From assembly GCA_951640165.1 (NCBI GenBank), contig OX621241.1, forward strand, positions 4,164,001 to 4,228,000: a stretch of 64,000 bases of DNA, in the 5' to 3' direction. Both the position numbers and the translations under genes were made by a program. Under the pieces are notes generated by a model. The model saw only the letters and a list, made by a program, of their open reading frames with translations, was not told the DNA's origin and made no database searches. The DNA is from Pseudoips prasinana. Lineage: Eukaryota; Arthropoda; Insecta; Lepidoptera; Nolidae. Positions 1-10,851 of the stretch are shown here, one piece after another (the first letter of the stretch is position 1; the number at the start of each line of letters is the position of its first letter).

Positions 1-355
1 TTTTAATGTTACTCATAAAACAAATAAATCAAATTTCATACCAGTTATTACCGAGGGCTTTGCCCTTCTAATTACTTATAGAGTAAGCGTATATTTACCA
101 CAAGGAAATAATACCCCACACCAATGTACTGATAAACTCGAGTTATTAATTAATACTTTATAGTTAAAACCAGCTGTTTCGAAGTGTTAATGTGTGGAGT
201 CATTATCTACGTTATCGTTGGTGGTTAGATCTATGATTAAAGTAACAATTATTATGGGATTATAAATCATGTCCAAATTACTTACCTTCGGTTTAAAATG
301 TAGGTAATTACATAGTAATATTTATCACTGTGGGATTTCTGAATTAAATAATATA

Positions 356-452
356 TAAATATCTTGGGACACCTAACACACTGTCATCGGATATCAAACT
401 ATGCAGAGCCTGTAATTAATGAGACAACTGATAACCATACTTATATATTTCT
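356..452 (-). mobile_element. SINE-B copy, 3' part, interrupted
   Basis: Minus-strand 3' portion of a tRNA-like SINE family (SINE-B). It matches the shared tail read elsewhere as 'gtttgggatcag...cagtgtgtta...cccaagatatt'. The copy is cut by a SINE-A insertion at 453, and a short continuation resumes at 705. Confidence 0.65.
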
Positions 453-695
453 GACGGTCACCGTAGCCTAGTTGGTAGTGCTCCTGCCTACGAAGCTGGT
501 CGTCCTGGGTTCGAATCTCGGTAAGTGCAAATATTTGTGTGATGAGCACGAATATTTGTTTCTGAGTCATGGAGGTTTTCTATGTATATAAGTATATATC
601 TATCTATATAAGTATGTATATCGTCGCCTGGTACCCATAGTACAAGCTTTGGTTAGTTTGGGGCTAGGATGATCTGTGTGATTGTCCCTAGATAT
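453..695 (+). mobile_element. SINE-A, full-length tRNA-like SINE
   Basis: tRNA-like head with A-box-like TAGCCTAGTTGG and B-box GGGTTCGAATC, then an AT-rich body and a 3' domain ending near CCTAGATATT. It is flanked by the 9-bp direct repeat TATATTTCT (444-452 and 696-704), which I read as a target-site duplication inside SINE-B. Four more copies occur in the window (10852, 18733, 38443, 51060). Confidence 0.8.
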
Positions 696-721
696 TATAT
701 TTCTAAATAGATGTATATTTT

Positions 722-955
722 TTTATTTAATATAGCTGTAACTCCAAATTTCGATTATTAAACCTAAACGCTAACCCCTTGGCAATACCTTAATACAAGC
801 TAGCTAAATATCATTACTATTATAAAATAAATTTTATAAATGTTTTAATAAAATCCGTGTACCTAAATATATGTGTGACTATATTACTTATTACAAACAT
901 GTTCTAACTTTACAAGCGCTTATTTAAGTCTACGTGAATAAAAACCTTTTTTATT
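722..955 (+). repeat. LINE 3'-end unit, first of a tandem pair
   Basis: AT-rich unit ending GTGAATAAAAACC with an AATAAA signal. A second copy follows directly (957-1173, continued at 1753-1795). Minus-strand relatives lie at 2838-2920 and 52088-52290. It looks like the 3' UTR of a non-LTR retrotransposon; no coding part is visible. Confidence 0.55.
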
Positions 956-956
956 T

Positions 957-1173
957 TATTATAAATTTCGATCATTAAACCTAAACTAAATCTCTTTGAC
1001 AATAACTTAATACAAACTACCTAAATATCATTACAATTATAAAATAAATTTTATAAATGTTTTCATACAATCCGTATACCTAATACCTAAATATCTATGT
1101 AACTAGAAATAATTATGTATACTTAACTATATTACTACAAACATGTTCTAACGTTAGGTACCAAGGCTTTTTT
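957..1173 (+). repeat. LINE 3'-end unit, second copy, interrupted by repeat H
   Basis: Repeats the order of the preceding unit: 'ttcgatcattaaacctaaac', 'acctaaatatcatta', 'acaaacatgttctaac'. It is broken in a T run by repeat H and resumes at 1753 with TTTTTTAAGTTTACGTAAAT, so the unit can be rejoined across the insertion. Confidence 0.55.
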
Positions 1174-1752
1174 AGGGTTCCGTAGCCAAATGGCAAAAAA
1201 CGGAACCCTTATAGATTCGTCATGTCTGTCTGGCTGTCTGTCCGTCCGTATGTCACAGCCACTTTTTCCGAAACTATAAGAGCTGTACTGCTGAAACTTG
1301 GTAAGTAGATGTATTCTGTGAACCGCATAAGGATTTTCACCCAAAAATAGAAAAAGAACAATAATTTTGGGGGGTCGTCATACATAGAACTGAAACTCAA
1401 AAAAAAATTTTCATCGTACCCATACATGTGGGGTGTCTATGAATAGGTCTTTAAAAATGATATTGAGGTTTCTAATATCATTTTTTTCTAAACTGAATAG
1501 TTTGCGCGAGAGACACTTCCAAAGTGGTAAAATGAGTGTCCCCCATGTAACTTCTAAAATAAGAGAATGATAAAACTAAAAATATATGATGTACATTACC
1601 ATGGAAACTAACAACGAAAATTGGTTTGAACGAGATCTAGCAAGTAGTTTTTTTTTAATAAGTCATAAACCGCAATTTACTTTCATTTAATCAACTGAAA
1701 TACTTGCTGCTACGGAACCCTTCATGTGCGAGTCCGACTCGCACTTGGCCGG
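1174..1752 (+). mobile_element. Repeat H, full-length copy in a T-tract
   Basis: Dispersed element beginning AGGGTTCCGTAGCC and ending GACTCGCACTTGGCCGG, with a run of T on both sides (1168-1173 and 1753-1758). It interrupts the LINE 3' unit, which makes T6 the likely target duplication. Other copies are at 17588 and 34182, with a remnant near 63655. No ORF of note. The class is uncertain; I recall similar sequences as common in Lepidoptera. Confidence 0.6.
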
Positions 1753-1795
1753 TTTTTTAAGTTTACGTAAATAAAAACCTTTTTAATATTTTTAT
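1753..1795 (+). repeat. LINE 3'-end unit, continuation after repeat H
   Basis: Carries AAGTTTACGTAAATAAAAAC, the end of the tandem unit that starts at 957. Confidence 0.5.
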
Positions 1796-1923
1796 TTTAC
1801 ATTTCAGTTTCCTTGAGGCAGTTCTGAGCTATGGCATCCAGGAGTGTATCAGCTCTTTTCCAAAATGATGTAATTATAGTTTGAGTCGATGGTTTTCTAA
1901 CTGTTAGTTTATTCTTTATAATT

Positions 1924-2188
1924 GAGACGCTCATAGCTAGATGCTCTCACCGGTCCGTAAGCGATCCGCGAGGTTAAGCAACCCGGCTCACGGTCAGTCC
2001 ATAGATGGGTGACCACCAAAGTGGTTTAATTTTTGAGCATCTCCGTGCTTCGGAGGCACGTTAAGCTGTCGGTCTCGATTGTAGCCATTAGGCAACAATC
2101 ATTAAGCCATGTCAGAGGCCTACTGGGCGGCTTGAACAACTCTGACACTAGGGTAACCACTGCCCATATGATAAGTAAGTAAGTATTC
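1924..2188 (+). mobile_element. 5S rRNA-derived SINE (SINE-E), near full length
   Basis: Positions 1943-2017 resemble the internal promoter half of eukaryotic 5S rRNA: a GGTTAAGCAAC box A region followed by GGTCAGTCCATAGATGGGTG and ACCACC, close to the box C region of insect 5S. The rest is an unrelated body with 'gtcagaggcctactgggcgg', ending in a (TAAG)n tail, typical of LINE-mobilised SINEs. Further copies or fragments are at 5505, 7541, 9740, 20488, 24523, 31914, 37008, 42067 and 57523. This is a SINE3-type element, not a functional 5S gene. Confidence 0.72.
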
Positions 2189-2837
2189 TTAATCTACGAT
2201 TAAATAATAATAATCCCGTGTACTGAGTAAATCTTTCCAAGAAAAAAATCAATAAGTAGGTAAACATAATATCGCACAAGTACTATATGAAATACCATTG
2301 GATTTCAATATCGTATTGGTATTTCTGACAGTAGTATGTTTATTAACAATATACGGAATCCCACTCGTATCACATGTCATGTTGTGATAGCCACTGCTGG
2401 TCATACTATCCCAATTGTACCATGAAGACCACGCCAAGTGCGCGGGCGCAAACACACGGTCTACGTAAATTTAGTGTGTTCTGATCATTTTACAAATATT
2501 TATTTAGTCATCGAACGTGTACAGGTGGAGAAAATTGTGATTACTGGCAATACTGGCTGGTGTTTCGTAAGACTGCATTTTGTTCGTGGATATGTAAATT
2601 TAGTACTGGTTTGGGTGTATTGATTGATAATTGATTTATTGATGCAGGTTGCAGTTTCTTGCAAGGTGTTCGGAGCAGCTGATAATTTTATTACACTCAG
2701 TTAATTTAAAGGCTTTGTTGTTTACGGGTTACACGCTAATCCCGCCCGTATACGCAAATAACTACGGATCAAAATAGAGTAAACAGAAATTTATGGAAAC
2801 GAGTTAATAAACAGACTGACAATATAATGAAACAGAA

Positions 2838-2920
2838 AAGGTTTTTATAGAAGTACTCTTTAAAAAGCGCTTGTAAATAATCAGAACATATACGTAGTAA
2901 TATGCTCAACTATCCTTTTA
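2838..2920 (-). repeat. LINE 3'-end fragment
   Basis: Reverse-strand relative of the units at 722-1173, containing 'aaaaagcgcttgtaaata' and 'cagaacatat'. Confidence 0.45.
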
Positions 2921-3286
2921 CACATTTGACGAATGGCTTAAACTATAATTACTGACCCTAAACCGGCGAGCATGTATGAAGAATATAATGACAGTAAACG
3001 ATGCCAAAGAGTGCAAAGATTGTGACAAACGTCCGTTCTCTCTGCCTACCCCTCTGGGAAACAGGTGTGAGTCTATGTATTGACATACCTACTGTTTCTG
3101 TCTGATATATTCAATGACTGTAATTTCATTAAATTATATGAATACTAATTTATCCAATAGCAATAATGTATCAATATCAATAGGTACGTGTATATTACTC
3201 ACACTAATTCGAACTGTAAGCTATTTTACCAATAAACAATTTAAGAACTATGAAGTATGAACTATTATTTCTAGGTAGATAAATGT

Positions 3287-3469
3287 AGGTTCTCGAGTGG
3301 CGACCACCAACCGGAAGACGCATCGTGGACAGGCCCTACAAGATGGACCGATGATCTTGTGCGGGTCGCTAGAAACCGTTGGATGCGGATAACGCAAGAT
3401 CGGCACTTGTGGAGATCTTTGGGGGAGACCTTTGTCCAGCTGTGGGCGTCTTTCGGCTGATATGATGAT
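3287..3469 (+). mobile_element. RTE-like LINE 3' end (coding tail)
   Basis: Encodes the C-terminus of an RTE-type endonuclease/reverse transcriptase polyprotein, with a tryptophan-rich 'WRSLG.TF' pattern, ending at a (ATG)n tail. It is a 5'-truncated remnant. I recall this tail from lepidopteran RTE elements. Its tail is split by the insertion at 3470. Confidence 0.65.
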
Positions 3470-3560
3470 CAAATCAAATCGTTTATTTTCATTACACAGG
3501 TTATAAGTGGTGGTAACATGTGCACTGTGTTCGACAATGATGATGATGATGATGATGACA
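3470..3560 (-). repeat. LINE 3' stub inserted in an (ATG)n tail
   Basis: On the minus strand it ends GAAAATAAACGATTTGATTT, with an AATAAA signal. It lies between the RTE tail and a longer (ATG)n run at 3537-3558, so it seems to have landed in the microsatellite tail. Confidence 0.45.
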
Positions 3561-3619
3561 TGTAGATATTTGGTTCTGCGGTTTGTAAAATGGATATCTA
3601 GATCTGAGATTTGTGAAAT

Positions 3620-4780
3620 CACATTTAATTTATGATAGTAATGATTTATTTATTTGGCTAGCTTATTAAAGATAATGCTAAAGTTTTTATTTATAGGTAT
3701 AAAATATTATAAATAAACAAACATTACACAATTAACAGAGTCGTTATTTGCGGTTAAATATAAACGACGAAATGACATGTCAAATCTAAGCTTTTCCTAA
3801 GCACACACACAGAACATAAATAATAAAACTGTTTGGTAAATTTCGAGTTTCTTTTGTTTTACCATGTATTCTGAGGTGACTTTGCGTTGTTTTTCTACTA
3901 AGGGAAAGTAGTTGAACAGTGATTTGCAATGCATAAGGTAGTTTAAAAAATAGCTTAATTTGACATATATTTCCTTTTGGAATAAATCCAGTGGTATTCG
4001 CCAGAAACTTGTGGATCTAAAGCCGATATGGCTATTATCAGGGCTTTAACCTTAATTTAGTAAAGTTTTCTATTCGGTATTTTCGTGCGAAGTGAATAGA
4101 ATATCAGGGAATTGTTTTGTTATAAAGAAAACTATAGCTGCTTAGTTTTTGTGTCAAAGTCCGTAACTCTTTTTTTTGTTACAAATCTTTGCAATTTTGT
4201 ATGGAGACATAATTTATTTCTTTAACCGTAGTTACCATGTTAATGTTTTGAAGGTACTTTGTAAGTGTGTTTTAGTAAACTTTTTAACTTTTTATGAACT
4301 TTACCGGTAAAGTTGCCATAAACTATGAGCCCAATTATCCCCTTTTACCAATTTGACTTCTCCACATTTTTTGTCACAGATTCAACACTCCCCTTACTAT
4401 GCACATGTCTATAAGATAACCACTTAAACCCACTCAATCACACAAAATAATCCCCAAATATTATTTTGACACCCACATCCGGCACGAGCGCGCAATAAAT
4501 AAATCAATTACACCAAACGTTTGTACACAAACACAAAAAGTACCAATCAATCAACCAATATAGGACGTTATCAACATTGTTTAAGGTCCAATTAGTGACA
4601 AGTGGTACCGCACGTCCAATTCGGCCCGTCCTGCAATTGGGACCAGATTGATGGTCACTCTACTCATTGAGCGAAGTTATTCACTGTACAAATAAATGTT
4701 GCTTTAAATGCTTGTTATGCTTTTGAAGAGCAAATGTGTAAATGCATATTAAGAACGGAAACGATTTCTAGCCAGTATTT
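3620..4780. other. No recognisable gene or repeat
   Basis: AT-rich, with short ORFs only and no splice-supported coding signal. I see nothing to name here. Confidence 0.5.
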
Positions 4781-4783
4781 ATA

Positions 4784-4958
4784 ATATCGTGGGACATTAT
4801 TCACACACGGCCATCTGATCCCAAACTAAGCAGAACTACTACATGTATTACTTTTATTTTGTACCTAAATACAGATAGATAATAACAACCAGACTCAGGA
4901 GAAACTGACATGTTCATGCGCACAAATATCTGTTTTGGGTGGAAATCGAACCCAAAAA
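4784..4958 (-). mobile_element. SINE-C copy, degraded
   Basis: Reads as reverse strand: tail 'gacattattcacacacggcc', then 'catgttcatgcgcacaaata' and a degenerate B-box 'ggaaatcgaaccc'. The promoter head is decayed. Confidence 0.65.
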
Positions 4959-4974
4959 AGGAAATCTCAGTATC

Positions 4975-5180
4975 AGCCCGTAATCATATTTATTACGACC
5001 TCGTGCCTCGGAGAGTACGTAAAGCCGTTGGTCCTGTGCCTAACCTTTTTCCGGCCGTGTCGCCCATTGAATTGTGAGAGTGATCGAATAGAAAGTGGCC
5101 CTGTATTTATGCACGCGCAGATGGCTAATCTCCAGTGAGACTAGCCGCCGTGGCTATTCGACTTGGAGGACATTATTACT
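4975..5180 (+). mobile_element. SINE-F fragment
   Basis: Plus-strand body of a tRNA-like SINE family: 'gcctcggagagtacgtaaag', 'ggtcctgtgcctaacc', 'gatggctaatctccag', 'gaggacattatta'. It resembles 45830-46042 and the reverse copies at 11466, 16003, 17362 and 21360. Confidence 0.55.
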
Positions 5181-5504
5181 ATCATATTCTTACCTACGTA
5201 AAAGTCTGCCTAACGTTGGACGTAAAATGGCGTGATGATATGTTATAGTTTATAATGTATGCATGGCTTCACAGTTACGCGTCATTAACTAACACAAAAC
5301 ATGGTGTCCGGATGCCTGTGTTTGTCTCCTGTTTGAGATTTGTTTGAGTACTCATATTTAGTTAACTTATAGGGGCACCGGCCTCTTCCCAAACAATTAC
5401 GGAGCTCTTCCGTATTTTCTGCAAAGAGTTTTAGTCGGTTTAAACTCAAGAATGATAAGCTGACTGTTATTTAAAGGACAACAGTTTCCCCATAATTAAC
5501 TGTG

Positions 5505-5708
5505 ATGATAGATGCTCTCACTGGTCCGTAAGTGATTGGCGAAGTAAAGCAACTAGGCTCGTGTTCAGTCCATAGATGGGTGACCGCCAAAGTGGTTTAT
5601 TTACCTGGTGCTCTAAGTTATAGCCATTAGGCAATAGTCGTTAAGCCATGTCAGAGGCCCAATAGGCGGCTTGAACAACTCTTACAATAGGGTAATACGA
5701 TATGTAAG
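5505..5708 (+). mobile_element. 5S-derived SINE-E copy
   Basis: Keeps 'cagtccatagatgggtgacc' (5S box C-like), then 'gtcagaggcccaataggcgg', and ends in 'gtaagtaat'. It is shortened between the two by an internal deletion. Confidence 0.68.
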
Positions 5709-5739
5709 TAATTATTTAAGCAAAAATATTAATATTAAA

Positions 5740-5845
5740 ATATTCATCATCATCATCATATCAGCCGAAAGACGTCCACTGCTGGACAAACGCCTCCCCC
5801 AAAGATCTTCACAATTGCCGGTCTTGCGTTATCCGCAAATATTAG
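5740..5845 (-). mobile_element. RTE-like LINE 3' end
   Basis: Begins (CATCAT)n then ATATCAGCCGAAAGACGTCC, the reverse complement of the RTE tail, and is truncated after about 100 bp. Confidence 0.6.
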
Positions 5846-5989
5846 GTATGTATATAAAATATTACAGCCATACAAATGAAATTCGGTGTTAATGTTTAGT
5901 AGGATAAGATAACCGCTTATTGTTATTTTATAAATTTACGCTGGCAAAATTAATCCCTGTATTGCGGTGAACTTTATAAATATCCTATT

Positions 5990-6125
5990 CACATACACAA
6001 AGCACACCTAAACTCGGTACAAACACTAATGGATCACAAAAATAGTTACCCTGTGAGGCGATTGAACCCAAAACACGAGGGCGCCTAGGTAGTAACGAGG
6101 CTACTACCCAAACTACTGGGCCACA
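5990..6125 (-). mobile_element. SINE-D remnant
   Basis: Contains the reverse-strand 'ggatcacaaaaatagtt' and a B-box-like 'cgattgaaccc', followed by tRNA-like 'ctactgggccacacc'. Strongly decayed. Confidence 0.45.
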
Positions 6126-6129
6126 CCAA

Positions 6130-7535
6130 TTGTTAACTTAAAATAAAAAGAAATCAAATTTTAAAATATTGAGCAGATTTTCATCTCACAACAAAAACCA
6201 TGCAGACCCAAACAGCGATTATCGGTATAAAACTTTATATCACAATAATTCATTCTTTACCATACAAGAAGCCATACAATATAAATGGGAATGGCAAACA
6301 AATCAACATTTGCAGTTGCATTCATAAATAATGTGAATTGATCTCCATCTAACCACGTGCGCCCGCGCCGGTCGACGAACTGAGGGTATACAAAATAAAT
6401 GGCGCTTCTCCAGGACATGCCTTCGGTTGAATAGTGACCATATCGTAGAGATATAAGTAGATTACGTCCTAAGAAAATTTTCGCATTACTTATAAGTAAA
6501 CAGGTATCAGTTGAGAAATCTTTGCTATAGACATAAAAAAAAAAAAAGAAAAAAAAAAAAAACTTACATTCGAACAAAAGAAAACTGATCCATGTTATGT
6601 TCAAAAAAATCATCCTTGGTTTCTAGCTGCTTATGTTTTAGGCATATGGTTGTCATAATCATATTCATTTATGGAAAAATATAGATTATGGAGATTTAAA
6701 TCCTATTAGATAATAAGAACCAGTTCGCCAGAACAACATATACATTGCTAATGAATTGATAAAACTTTTTGATTATTTTGAGCGGCCAAGTATATTTATA
6801 TTCAGATACATATATAGATATGCTATAAGCCTATGAAACTGAACACACCACATCAACACAATAACTTATCACATCATTGCAACTTATATATAATTAAACT
6901 TATCATACAAAAATTTATCAAATTTTACCATACAAAATTTTCGTTTTCACATTCTGGATTACATTTATTCTTTCAGTTTCATAGCACTCCATATTTTTTT
7001 TCACTATTTTTGTTACACCTTCCTAATGATAAAATGTAAATACAGATAAATGAAGTGGTGTCATTGTATATACATCGTTTATTATTAATAAAAATTCATT
7101 TTAACTAGTTTGATAAAAATATTGTCAATATAATCCATATATCGAACGAGTTAATTAAATCCACGAAACCCCTAATACAAAGTCACCCTACACCAACTGA
7201 TTTACACTTTATCTACTTACAATGCGTTAATGTTGGCCGGCTCGTTTTAATGCACTTATAATCGAATAATATCGAGTACTCACAATCGAATGCAATCGGA
7301 ATCGGGATGTACATATATCGATTCCTTTTGTTCGAGTGCCGAAATGGATGTCTGAGTGTTTATAAGCGCCACTGATGGATTCTTAAACGGTTTTGTTTTA
7401 AAATAAAACTGATGTATTATTGATTGAAAACATTTGAGAAAGAGAAAGAATGTGGACTAAAAAGAAGTCTAAATATACCTGATATTTTAAACAGATCTAA
7501 TGAGTCTACATTCTTTAAATAGCCTATTGGCTATC
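6130..7535. other. Unassigned AT-rich stretch with an A-rich run
   Basis: An A-rich run (6535-6562) gives a poly-phenylalanine reading on the minus strand, so the ORF there is not credible. I see no other feature. Confidence 0.45.
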
Positions 7536-7540
7536 CGATT

Positions 7541-7790
7541 CTAGTTACTTATTATATGGGCAGTGGTTATCCTGGTGTCAGAGTTGTTCAAGCCGCCCAG
7601 TAGGCCTCTGACATGGCTTAACGACTGTTGTCTAATTACTACAACTAGGTACGGACAGCTTAACTTGCCCTCCGAATCATGGAGAAATTAAACTACTTTG
7701 GTGGTCACCGATCTAAGGACTGACCGCGAGCCTAGTTGCTTTACATCACCAATCTTTGGCGGACAGGTGAGAGCATCTAGCTATGATCTA
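7541..7790 (-). mobile_element. 5S-derived SINE-E copy
   Basis: Reverse copy: tail 'gggcagtggttatcctggtg', 'gtcagagttgttcaagccgc', then the 5S-like 'ggtggtcaccgatctaagga' and 'ctgaccgcgagcctagttgc'. Confidence 0.7.
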
Positions 7791-7839
7791 GCTATCTAAT
7801 TATTTACTTTACTGTGATGTACTCAAAAATGGAAAAATC

Positions 7840-8755
7840 ATATATTTAATTAGTCGGGCGGGTTACAAGCACCATCCAGGTGAGGCTCTCTGTCTGTCAA
7901 GCTACGAACGATACACACTGGCACTGCCAGATCAAATTACGATTTCCTTGTTAATACCCTTCCGGAGGATGAAGGAAGTAAATAACCATGGATAGCACAT
8001 GGTTTTGTTGTCAGTAATGTTTCTATAAAACAAAGTCAATGGATAACATCTACATCCTACGTAGCTTTAGAAGTAGAGCGCTTACCCTAGAATGGGTGGT
8101 GGTGTCAAACCTGCCGGACGATTAATTTTATGATTTCCATGTTTTTTCTGTTATTACTCCACTCTCTTTACTGTCTCCGTTGTAGGACATTCAGCAGTAC
8201 GTTGGTTGGTGCTATCGCTGGCGAGCTCGGTATGTAACCTGTGTCACATCCTCATATGTCATTTACAATTTATGAGTTAAAAAATATTTAGAGATTAGAT
8301 TTGCGCTTTGCGAATAATGCTATAACATTTAAACTTAATGCATGTTGTATTATTAAAAGGAAATTATGAGGCCCTGAGGTCTAACACCGAAAAGTGGTAT
8401 TAGAAATAGTGTTTACTGCAAATTAAAACACCTAATAGCGGCCCGGAGTCTGGATGTCGCCACCAAAACATACCGACCCATTTGTGGTTGCAACGGAATA
8501 CCGAATGCAGTGGCCCATCAGTCTCCACGTCAAAATATGTGTAATCAGGTCGATGCGGTTAATGGACGGATTTAAGCTCCTACAGTACTTATAGTTTGTT
8601 ACTAGATATATCAAATTACATGTAACACAGGTTAGTGGAGTTAGCCAACACTCTAAACATGAAAACTGTTTATCGTCCGGCGGGAATCGAGCTTGCACTC
8701 TTTATGAACAGGATAGGCGCTCTATCGTTATTATTTTTTTTTATGTCATCGCCCG
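7840..8755. other. Unassigned region, possible old repeat
   Basis: Has patches of higher GC and a reverse B-box-like 'cgggaatcgagcttgcac' near 8660, which suggests decayed SINE material. No family partner was found in the window, and the 88-residue minus ORF is not recognisable. Confidence 0.35.
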
Positions 8756-8762
8756 CTCTAGC

Positions 8763-8895
8763 TTTTTCAAACATATATTAGACGGACACAAATTACATCT
8801 AGACTCAGAACAACTATTTATGGGTCACACAAATAGTTATTCGGCGCGGGACTGAAACCCACGACACGACTATTGGTATCACTACACCATATGGT
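8763..8895 (-). mobile_element. SINE-D fragment
   Basis: Reverse copy with 'ctcagaacaactatttatgg', 'gtcacacaaatagtt' and a decayed B-box 'gggactgaaaccc'. Confidence 0.6.
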
Positions 8896-9298
8896 AAATC
8901 AACATAACTTGAGAGGAAACCCTGTCACGCTCTTCACGCAAACATTTTTATTTAACCTCGGATACCATAGAGTTCTAGGCAAAGATATGATCGGCCGTTA
9001 AACAGCTTTAAATGTCGACTTGACATTAAGAATCACCTTCAGTTCATACAAAGACACATACATTATACATGCTACATAGATACGGTCAGCACTGTAACTA
9101 GCTTCACTTAGACTACTAAACTTTTATTGCCTTCATCTCTTCTTCTTCTTGTTTGTCTTTTTATATTTCTATTAGGGTCAGCTTCCGTGCTTAAAGCTAC
9201 CTGGAATAACCGAGCGAATGCCATCTAACTTCAAATAAATATGGAATCAGTTTTCCTTTTTTTTGTTTAAAAAGACAACGGTCGCATTAAGGAGTTTA

Positions 9299-9469
9299 AT
9301 CCCTGTGTCGCGGGGTACTTTACAAACATATGACAGATGAACACAAATTACATCCAGACTCAAAACAACTATTTATGGGTCCACAAATAGTGGTCCAGCG
9401 CGGGACTCGAACCCGCGACACGAAGCGGCGAGGCGACTGTCTTAGCCGCTGCGCCACACGTGCAGTCAA
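9299..9469 (-). mobile_element. SINE-D copy, well preserved
   Basis: Reverse strand: 'gtcgcggggtactttacaaa', 'cagactcaaaacaactattt', B-box complement GGGACTCGAACCC, and a tRNA-like head ending 'gcgccacacgtg'. The head looks tRNA-derived; the body excludes a functional tRNA gene. Confidence 0.7.
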
Positions 9470-9739
9470 GTTAATAATATGCTGGCTAGACCAGGTGGAT
9501 TCTTGTAGGCAAAAGCTTATTATCAAAAGATTATGTACTTGTAACAGCTGTTATAGAAGGAGCGATGTAATCTGCCGGAAAGCTGGAAGTCAGTCTCTCA
9601 ACCAACCAGGCCCCTAAACATATCCTTGTTTTTATACAAAGATTTTTAAAGCACGGGGATCGAACCTGCTCCCTATTGGGAGCAATGTCCAGACCATATC
9701 TGACCACTTGGACACTGAGGTAGACCGCGTTGTCTTAGA

Positions 9740-9825
9740 TTTTTGCGGCGCTATCTATACATGGATGACCACAAAAGCGATTTCTTCAGAACTTCGGCAA
9801 GTTATTAGACAACAGTCGATGAGCC
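9740..9825 (+). mobile_element. 5S-derived SINE-E, left part of interrupted copy
   Basis: Retains 'catggatgaccacaaa' and 'gacaacagtcgatgagcc', then is broken by the GC-rich retroposon. The remainder resumes near 10260. Confidence 0.5.
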
Positions 9826-10259
9826 TTTTTTTTGATAAGGCAGGGGGAATACCTACGCATGCCACCCGCAAAAAGTGTCTGCGGGTGGGTATGTCGGACT
9901 CGCACCGACTAAACTTAACCTGCCGTGGACTTCTTCTGGCGCCTCATAGGGGGAGCCCCGGGAACGCGGCTATGCTGCTCCGATGCCCCTCTTTTGCGCC
10001 GTGTCCCAGATGGTCGGGACACGCACCCGGGGAGAGCTATGGGTTGCCCTCCCCATTTGCCGACTCCTGCCAGTACGGCACATCGACTGCGCCAGAAACA
10101 GTTCGCTGTCTTCCCGGGGCTGCTTGCACGTGGCGGCAGTAGAGGACACTTCTCATACTGCCACCGCAACCCCGAGGGGAGTAGGGCTAATGGCTGCCGC
10201 CGCCGCCCCGACGCCTCCTCCGTTTACGAGCGGGGTCGGCTCGTTCCCGATCCCGCTCG
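9826..10259 (-). mobile_element. GC-rich poly(A) retroposon, copy 2
   Basis: A strikingly GC-rich block in AT-rich DNA. Read on the minus strand it starts in a GGC/CGG-rich segment and ends in an A run (T8 at 9826-9833 on the plus strand). It matches 13278-13739. Overlapping open frames in several phases (up to 144 codons) reflect base composition; none is recognisable as a protein family. It interrupts a SINE-E copy. Confidence 0.6.
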
Positions 10260-10318
10260 GCGATGTCAGAAGCCTACTGGCCGGCTTGAACAATTCTGAC
10301 ACTAGGGTAACCAAACCA
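10260..10318 (+). mobile_element. 5S-derived SINE-E, right part
   Basis: 'gatgtcagaagcctactggc' and 'gacactagggtaacc' complete the SINE-E copy interrupted at 9826. Confidence 0.55.
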
Positions 10319-10747
10319 TACGTAACAAATTAATGAGAAGCGACTGTTTTTTAGTCTGTGTAGCTACTTTTTCTGCTGACAGTACACCCCATACATACAA
10401 CGATTAACTGTTAACATAAGGAACAACTTAGCAAACGCCGCCTGTGTGTTAAGACTAAAATATTTAAGTGAACCGGTTCCATGATGTCATTTTAACACTT
10501 ACAAATAGCAGTTTTGACGATGTTCTGAGTTATTATTGCATTATGAGCAATGGTCAAATTCGCAGAAACATGCCAACAAAAAGCTTTAGAAATCATCGCG
10601 ACATAAACTATTGGTCACTGCAAAGGAATCATCATCATAATGGTAGTCTTAAATTGATTTTGTGAATACATAACGTAGAACGATTAAATTATTTCCTTGT
10701 GTTAAACAATACGCTTTCAGTACGAAAAGTCATTAATATATTCAGCT

Positions 10748-10851
10748 GGTCTATTGGTATAGTGGTAAGTGTCCCTGACTGCTTAGCCAGAGGTCATGGG
10801 TTCGATCCCCGCACAGGACAAAATATTTCTATGATGAACACCATTATTAGT
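10748..10851 (+). mobile_element. SINE-B, left part with tRNA-like promoter
   Basis: The best SINE-B head in the window: A-box-like TGGTATAGTGG and B-box GGGTTCGATCCCC, in a tRNA-like arrangement. It is interrupted by SINE-A at 10852 and resumes near 11106. Confidence 0.7.

Noticed and set aside
1943..2017. Functional 5S rRNA gene
   Set aside because: Only the promoter half resembles 5S, it has many substitutions, and it is fused to a dispersed SINE body.
3248..3622. 124-codon minus-strand ORF
   Set aside because: It runs antisense through an RTE 3' tail and an (ATG)n run.
6257..6613. 118-codon minus-strand ORF
   Set aside because: Contains a poly-Phe run from an A/T homopolymer and has no recognisable domain or splice support.
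9299..9469. tRNA gene on the minus strand
   Set aside because: The B-box and tRNA-like head are good, but the sequence continues into the SINE-D body and recurs elsewhere with the same body.
9708..10333. Several overlapping ORFs of 84-144 codons on both strands
   Set aside because: They arise from the high GC of the retroposon; equivalent frames are open on several phases and none matches a known family.
10748..10820. tRNA gene on the plus strand
   Set aside because: A SINE-B head; other copies carry the same downstream body.
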